Program-made: the position numbers and the translations under genes
Notes under the pieces: generated by a model
Told to the model about the DNA's origin: nothing
Databases searched by the model: none
Seen by the model: only the letters and a program-made list of their open reading frames with translations
Assembly (NCBI GenBank): GCA_963700305.1
Contig: CAVOXB010000012.1
Coordinates: 186,001-250,000 of the forward strand
Direction of reading: 5' to 3'
Origin: Desulfomonile sp963700305
GTDB lineage: Bacteria > Desulfobacterota > Desulfomonilia > Desulfomonilales > Desulfomonilaceae
DNA length: 64,000 nt
In this document: one piece after another, positions 59,334-64,000 of the stretch
Numbering within the stretch: the stretch's first letter is position 1
Layout: every line of letters begins with the position of its first letter

Positions 59334-62087
59334 ATGTATTTAAGACGTCAAAAGAAACCCAAAAGGCCGTCCGCAATCGTGCTCGGGGCAATACTTGTAG
59401 CTTCGTGGATGTGGCTGTCGATGGGCCACGCCGTTGCAGAAGCCCCGGGAGCCGTAGTCGGCGCCGTCGAAGGCGAAGCCGAAATGCTGACTGAGGGCAA
59501 GATCGAGTCTATACCCCTCGCGGCGGGGAGCAGGGTTCAAGCCTGGAACAGCGTAACTACCGGAAGAGGCAGCAGGCTTTTCCTGAGGTGGGATGATGGT
59601 GTTGTCACGTCGTCGGGTGAGATGAGCAACATCTTTCTCTCAACAGCCCTTGTAAATGGAAGCGAAGTGCCCAGTTTCCAGGTAGTCGGCGGCATCGTAC
59701 GGGTTGCCGGAAGCCCTCCGTCCGCGAGACCAACCCGGTACTCGGTGATGACGCCGGCCGCGCACATTCAGCCCGAGTCGTCTGATCAACCTGCAGACTT
59801 TGTTGTCGAGGTTTATGATCCGTCTGCTACTCTGGTTACGGTTCTATCCGGAAACGTCATAATCAGGAGCCTCAAGGGTGGTCCAGCTGGAGAGAAGATA
59901 GTCTCTGCCTGTCAGAACGCCTTCATAAGCCAGGATAAAGAAGGTGTTGAAGCCCTTGATACGCCAACCGCAGACATTAGGAGGATTGTTGACAATACTA
60001 CGATCCCCGGAACCATTGTGGCAAGTCTTGATGAATGCGGCATCACGTCCGCTTTGGGGACTGCTCCGGCTCCATCATACGGATATCTCCCGCCGGAACA
60101 ATACTACGTTGAAGAATGGGATGACTTTGAGTTCTATCCATACGAGGAAATCACGGTTTTGCCTCCCAGACCTGGTGTGGGATGCGTGATTCTCCTTCCG
60201 GGATTGGGCGAGTTTATCATTCCTTACGCTGTTCTTGGTGGTTGGGTCTACGATCCGGTGATCGTGCAAGTGTACGCCAGGCAGCTATTCTTACATCGCG
60301 CCATTTACCATGATCGAGAGTACCTCAATCACTGCAGATGGAAACGGAGAGAGCTTCACGATGCCATGTACTTTGCGCAACTGGCCGGGAATTCGCCCCT
60401 GCTCCGACAGGCTCAACGTGAACTCGATGATCTCAATATTCGGGTAAACTGGGCAGATCGGCGTATCCGGCGTCTGGATCAAAAATTCGGCGCTCTCGAA
60501 AACGACAAGAAGAAATTCGGGCAGCAGATTCCGCGAGGCCTCAATCTTGATCGTATCGTCAACGATTCCCTTGCCTCTCCCGGTAACGTAAAGTTGGTTC
60601 AGAAGTTCCAGAACAGAATCCGAACTGACCTGGAACTCCAAAATAGACTCGCAAGTGTCGCGGGTAAGGAAATAGGAGATGTCCGCTCAAGCCTGGCTCG
60701 GGAGCGTGACCCTCGAAAACGTCAATTGTTGATGGGCGAGTTCACCGGCCTGACGAGAAGCATCTCAGACGGCAAAGTCCCCATTCCCCAGAAACAGACA
60801 GAAATCAAACATCTGGTGACTCAGCTGACGAAAGAAAAAGATCCCAATAATCAGGAAAATCTTCAACGAAAGCTTATCAATGAGATTCAGACGCGCCAAC
60901 CGGCCGGTACTCCTGAGGTGCTCGATCCAACTAAACTCAACACCCTGAAACAGGATCTCGGCAGATTTCCCAACCCGGAAAGACAACGCGACCTGGAGAA
61001 GCGATTCAGCGAATTTCAGCACTCTCTTGACGCAAGGAAAGGCCTGGAGGATGAGAGACACAGGGCCGAAGACATGGTGAATCAGGCAGCGAAAGAAAAG
61101 GACCCGGAAAAGCAGAAAGAGCTACTCGGAAAGTGGCGGGATCTTTCCGTGCCGCTTGCTGTGGGCGGTCTGGGCGCGGCGGGTGTGATGCAGCTCCGCC
61201 AGCGGCAGCAGAACCTCGAAAAGCAGGTTTCGGATGAGAAGGACGCTGCGAAACGGACAACGCTGCAGCACGACCTGGAAGACCTTAAGCGACGGGAAGC
61301 GGACCTAAAACAGCAAGAAAACATCCGCATGATGCGAGAGAAACAGCTACAACAGGGGCAAGAAGAACAGCGAAGGAAGATTCAGGCTGTCCCGCGTGGT
61401 CAGGAAGAGGACACGCGGAGGCAAATTGACCAGCGAGGAAGGGAACTGCTCGACCGTCAGAAGCAAGAGAGTGAGAAGGCACAGCAACTACAACAACAGC
61501 AACAAGATCAAGACCGAAAGCAAAGGCTTCTTCGACAGCAAGAGGACCGTGCCGGTCAACCTGAACGGCTGAAACAGCGGCAGGAACAATTGCGTCTGCA
61601 TCAAGAAAAGGAAAAGCAGGGCGAAGATCTTAGACGCCTGCAAGAAGGGCGAATAAAGCAAGAATCTGATGCCAAGCTTCAGGAACAGCGTCGCAGGCAA
61701 CAGGAGAAAGCCCAACAGGAACAACTGCGACAACAGCAGGACCGCGGTCGAATAGAGCAGCAGCGTCAAGAACAGATGCGTTTGCAGCAAGAGCGCTCCA
61801 AGCAGGAGCAAATGAAGTTTCAGCAAGACCGTGAGCGCCAACAGCAGATCCGCCAGCAGCAAGATCAACAACAACAGAAGATGCGTCAGCAGCAAGAGCA
61901 GCAGCAACAGATGCGTCATCAACAGGAACAACAGCAGCAGATGATGAAGCAGCAACAAGAGATTCAGCGGCAACAGCAAATACGACAACAACAAGAGCAA
62001 CAGCGACAACAACAGTTGAGGCAGCAGCAGGAACAGCAACGTCAACAGCAGCTCAAGGAAGAAGAGGAACGCAAGAAGCGGAAATAA
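59334..62087 (+). CDS. FecR-domain exported protein with Gln-rich coiled-coil tail
   Basis: 917 residues. Signal peptide (basic MYLRRQKKPKRPSA, hydrophobic core, cleavage near HAVAEAPG). FecR-like domain about 30-190: EGEAEMLTEGKIESIPLAAG, VTTGRGSRLFLRWDDG, SVMTPAA. Then a hydrophobic patch with Pro/Tyr (SYGYLPPEQYYVEE, VLPPRPGVGC), a helical zone about 340-640 with repeated E-K-D-P-x-x-Q/K motifs, and a tail from about 680 dominated by QQ, RQQ and EQQ runs up to KEEEERKKRK. The tail is nearly pure coiled coil. Periplasmic or surface protein; function unknown. A longer frame starts at 59208 without signal peptide or site. Confidence 0.75.
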   Translation: MYLRRQKKPKRPSAIVLGAILVASWMWLSMGHAVAEAPGAVVGAVEGEAEMLTEGKIESIPLAAGSRVQAWNSVTTGRGSRLFLRWDDGVVTSSGEMSNIFLSTALVNGSEVPSFQVVGGIVRVAGSPPSARPTRYSVMTPAAHIQPESSDQPADFVVEVYDPSATLVTVLSGNVIIRSLKGGPAGEKIVSACQNAFISQDKEGVEALDTPTADIRRIVDNTTIPGTIVASLDECGITSALGTAPAPSYGYLPPEQYYVEEWDDFEFYPYEEITVLPPRPGVGCVILLPGLGEFIIPYAVLGGWVYDPVIVQVYARQLFLHRAIYHDREYLNHCRWKRRELHDAMYFAQLAGNSPLLRQAQRELDDLNIRVNWADRRIRRLDQKFGALENDKKKFGQQIPRGLNLDRIVNDSLASPGNVKLVQKFQNRIRTDLELQNRLASVAGKEIGDVRSSLARERDPRKRQLLMGEFTGLTRSISDGKVPIPQKQTEIKHLVTQLTKEKDPNNQENLQRKLINEIQTRQPAGTPEVLDPTKLNTLKQDLGRFPNPERQRDLEKRFSEFQHSLDARKGLEDERHRAEDMVNQAAKEKDPEKQKELLGKWRDLSVPLAVGGLGAAGVMQLRQRQQNLEKQVSDEKDAAKRTTLQHDLEDLKRREADLKQQENIRMMREKQLQQGQEEQRRKIQAVPRGQEEDTRRQIDQRGRELLDRQKQESEKAQQLQQQQQDQDRKQRLLRQQEDRAGQPERLKQRQEQLRLHQEKEKQGEDLRRLQEGRIKQESDAKLQEQRRRQQEKAQQEQLRQQQDRGRIEQQRQEQMRLQQERSKQEQMKFQQDRERQQQIRQQQDQQQQKMRQQQEQQQQMRHQQEQQQQMMKQQQEIQRQQQIRQQQEQQRQQQLRQQQEQQRQQQLKEEEERKKRK

Positions 62088-62961
62088 TAGGCAATGGAGA
62101 GGAATAGAGGGCAGTCAAATTACTAAAGAAAAGGTTGCTGCCTCACATACATGGCTGGGATTGAACCATTATAAGAACTGCGAGAGCCCATGCGGTCTTT
62201 TGCTCTCAATAGACCGTCAATCAATACGGTTCCAAAACTCATGACGGTCAATTCAGTAGCATGAGCAACAATGGTGCTTTTTTCGCACCTTTCACATGGG
62301 CTCGGATATTAAGACACTCGTTGTCCGTAAAAGTTCGTGAACGTTGATCGCTGTGACAATGCAAAAACAAAAACGGAGCTGATTAATTTCGGCTCCGCTT
62401 CATGAGTTAAAAACCTCATTTCTGCAACAGGAAGTCCTGTTGCTTACCCCCCCCCACTACTATGTTATGAAGTCCTCTGCGATTTCTCCCATGAAGCTCC
62501 TTTCGTTGAATTGTGAAAGGAATCATTCGATGCATCGACACACCGTCTCTTAATATGGCAACAATTATTACGAAAGTCAAATCAATCAGGCAATTATTTG
62601 AAACGGGGGTATTCACGGTTCCATCAACCGGCCTCTGTTTTCCCGCCTGGACTGAAGGCAGCTTGAACATACCTCCTCGCGTACACACCCTCACATTCCG
62701 GGCCGCCGAGACGCATTCATAGCCTGCACAGTACAAGAGCACTATTTGAACGTCAGGTTTTGTTAAAATCTTGCCGGTCCGGTGATTATCAAATTATTAA
62801 CACCTCACTAGCGGCCCCTTAACATCGATTATCTTTAATGGGGTCAGAATCTGCATGCCCCGGGTCTCCTGTGCCATAAGACGCCTGAAGCGCCGACATT
62901 GGGTTACCTGGAGACATTCAGACCATCATAAAATTATGATCACTGCAAAAGGGAGGAAGCT
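62088..62961. other. Long non-coding stretch upstream of pstS
   Basis: About 870 bases. No supported gene; a 108-codon minus frame (62416-62742) is unlike any family I know. On the minus strand CGGAGC-N12-GCTCCG at about 62371-62397 followed by TTTTTGTTTTT looks like a terminator for such a transcript. An eleven-or-so C run is at 62447. The right end carries the GGGAGGAAGCT site of the next gene and presumably its phosphate-responsive promoter, but no Pho box was recognised. Confidence 0.35.
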
Positions 62962-64000
62962 ATGAGAGGCTACATTCTTCAGCGTAGTCTGCCGCTTGCT
63001 AAAACGGTAGGCTGTGCGCTAGCCGCCTTGTTTTTCTTATTGCTGACTATCCTGCCGGGAGTGTCGAGCTCTGCGGAAGTGGAGACCGTCACTGGGGCAG
63101 GAGGTTCCCATACCCGATTTATGCCAAATGGGCCACAAAGTATCATCAATACACATGGCTGAAACTAAACTATCAATCGATTGGGTCTGGTGGGGGAATA
63201 GCTCAGATCAAAGCGAAGACTGTTGATTTCGGAGCGTCCGACGAACCTCTCAAAGCCGAAGAGCTTGACAAGGAGGGTCTGATACAATTCCCCATGATAA
63301 TGGGGGGAGTAGTCCCCGTTATAAATCTTGAAAATATAGCAAAAGGAAAGGTCAGACTTACTCCGGAACTTCTGGCTGACATATACCTGAGCAAAATCAA
63401 GAATTGGAATGACCGGAGAATAATGGCGGTTAATCCGGATTTGAAGATGCCTGACCAGGAAATCACAGTGCTGCATAGGGCTGACGGTTCCGGAACCACC
63501 TGGATCTTTACAAATTACCTGAGCAAAATTTCACACGACTGGAAAGAAAAGGTCGGTGGAGGAAAATCAGTATCCTGGCCGACGGGAGTGGGAGGAAAAG
63601 GCAATGAAGGTGTGTCCGCTCTTGTAAAGAAAACACAGGGATCTATCGGATACGTGGAGTATGCTTACGCCCTGAAGGAAAGGTTGAAATACGTCCAGAT
63701 CCAAAATGGCGCGGGAAAATTCGTCACGCCGACAATTGAGTCCTTTCAGGCTGCAGCGGCAAATGCTGATTGGGAAGGTGCTCCGGGATTTTACATGGTC
63801 CTCACAGATCAACCCGGTGACAAAAGCTGGCCCATAACCGGAGCTTCATACATTCTAGTGCACAGAGATCAGTTAGATGTTTCAAAAGCCGAGGCAATGC
63901 TGAAATTCTTTGATTGGTGTTTCAAGAATGGCACAGAACAAGCCGTTGAGCTGCACTATGTGCCCATGCCTTCAAAAGTGTGCAATCTGGTCAAATCCCT
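62962..64000 (+). CDS. pstS: Phosphate ABC transporter substrate-binding protein PstS, one frameshift, 3' partial
   Basis: Signal peptide (RGYILQRSLPLAKTVGC, hydrophobic core, SSAE) then ETVTGAGG; the frame breaks near 63104, and the continuation FPYPIYAKWATKYHQYTW is the expected PstS opening. Phosphate-site segments SIGSGGGIAQIK, DFGASDEP, RADGSGTTWIFTNYL are all present, and the frame is open to the window end in NLVKS. PstS captures phosphate for the PstCAB pump. GGGAGG precedes the ATG. This is a classical PstS, unlike the shorter PstS-like protein at 14813. Confidence 0.88.

Noticed and set aside
61488..62045. 185-codon minus-strand frame rich in Leu
   Set aside because: It is the mirror of the CAG/CAA repeat tail of the FecR-type gene: poly-Gln on one strand reads as poly-Leu on the other. 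No ribosome site or own codon pattern.
62416..62742. 108-codon minus-strand frame with a terminator-like hairpin behind it
   Set aside because: No family wording, no ribosome site, odd composition and a long C run inside. The hairpin alone is not enough.
1..64000. CRISPR arrays, prophage or integrative-element modules
   Set aside because: No regularly spaced direct repeats, cas genes, integrase, or phage structural genes were seen; the only mobile genes are the two IS110-family transposases.

Overview
The window looks like chromosome of a Desulfobacterota (deltaproteobacterial) anaerobe, possibly close to Desulfomonile or Syntrophobacter. The pointers are an HdrD-like iron-sulfur protein, many PAS-rich sensor kinases and sigma-54 regulators, a periplasmic CX4CH (heme c type) sensor domain, a branched-chain-type ABC operon coupled to an acyl-CoA ligase, and a ScmC-like kinase. 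This assignment is inference from protein style; no marker gene is present.

Layout: 1-5.8 kb holds an HdrD-like protein and a minus-strand response regulator / heme-PAS kinase / universal stress protein group. 5.8-7.0 kb is mostly non-coding and carries a degenerate tRNA-Cys. 7.0-20 kb has FmdB, a P2A-type cation ATPase, a nucleoside-kinase-like protein with TerC, a membrane spermidine-synthase-like protein, a PstS-like protein, MaoC, TraB/GumN, a divergent pair of GNAT-like paralogues and a FadR-type regulator opposite an unusual Nramp-like transporter (20.6-22.1 kb). 22.7-25.9 kb is a PAS/GAF/sigma-54 activator.

25.9-44.6 kb is the accessory core. It holds an exporter set on the minus strand (M50 protease-HlyD, GAF-HlyD, HlyD, TolC-like lipoprotein) that appears to be split by a 3.9 kb insert with a tandem duplication, a broken PhnD-like gene and an IS110 element. 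Beside it, on the plus strand, lie a ScmC/HPr-kinase-like protein, a giant FG-GAP protein with an N-terminal LEERIVLDA-type sorting motif and DUF4347 domain, a second IS110-family element, and a small peptide with five Cys residues exactly ten apart behind a YxxPxL leader. I propose these as an export or peptide-maturation neighbourhood and the best candidate for an undescribed system.

45-49 kb has an outer-membrane protein and a kinase/NtrC pair. 49.7-58.8 kb is a liv-type ABC operon continuing into an AMP-forming ligase, a response regulator, a broken binding-protein stub and a crotonase; together they suggest uptake and CoA activation of an organic acid. 59.3-62.1 kb encodes a FecR-domain protein with a long Gln-rich tail, and a PstS gene runs off the right edge.

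Caution: at least 16 reading-frame breaks, mostly single inserted or lost bases and often in short homopolymers, fall inside otherwise well-conserved genes. This pattern fits uncorrected sequencing indels better than genuine gene decay, so broken genes are annotated as one locus each.
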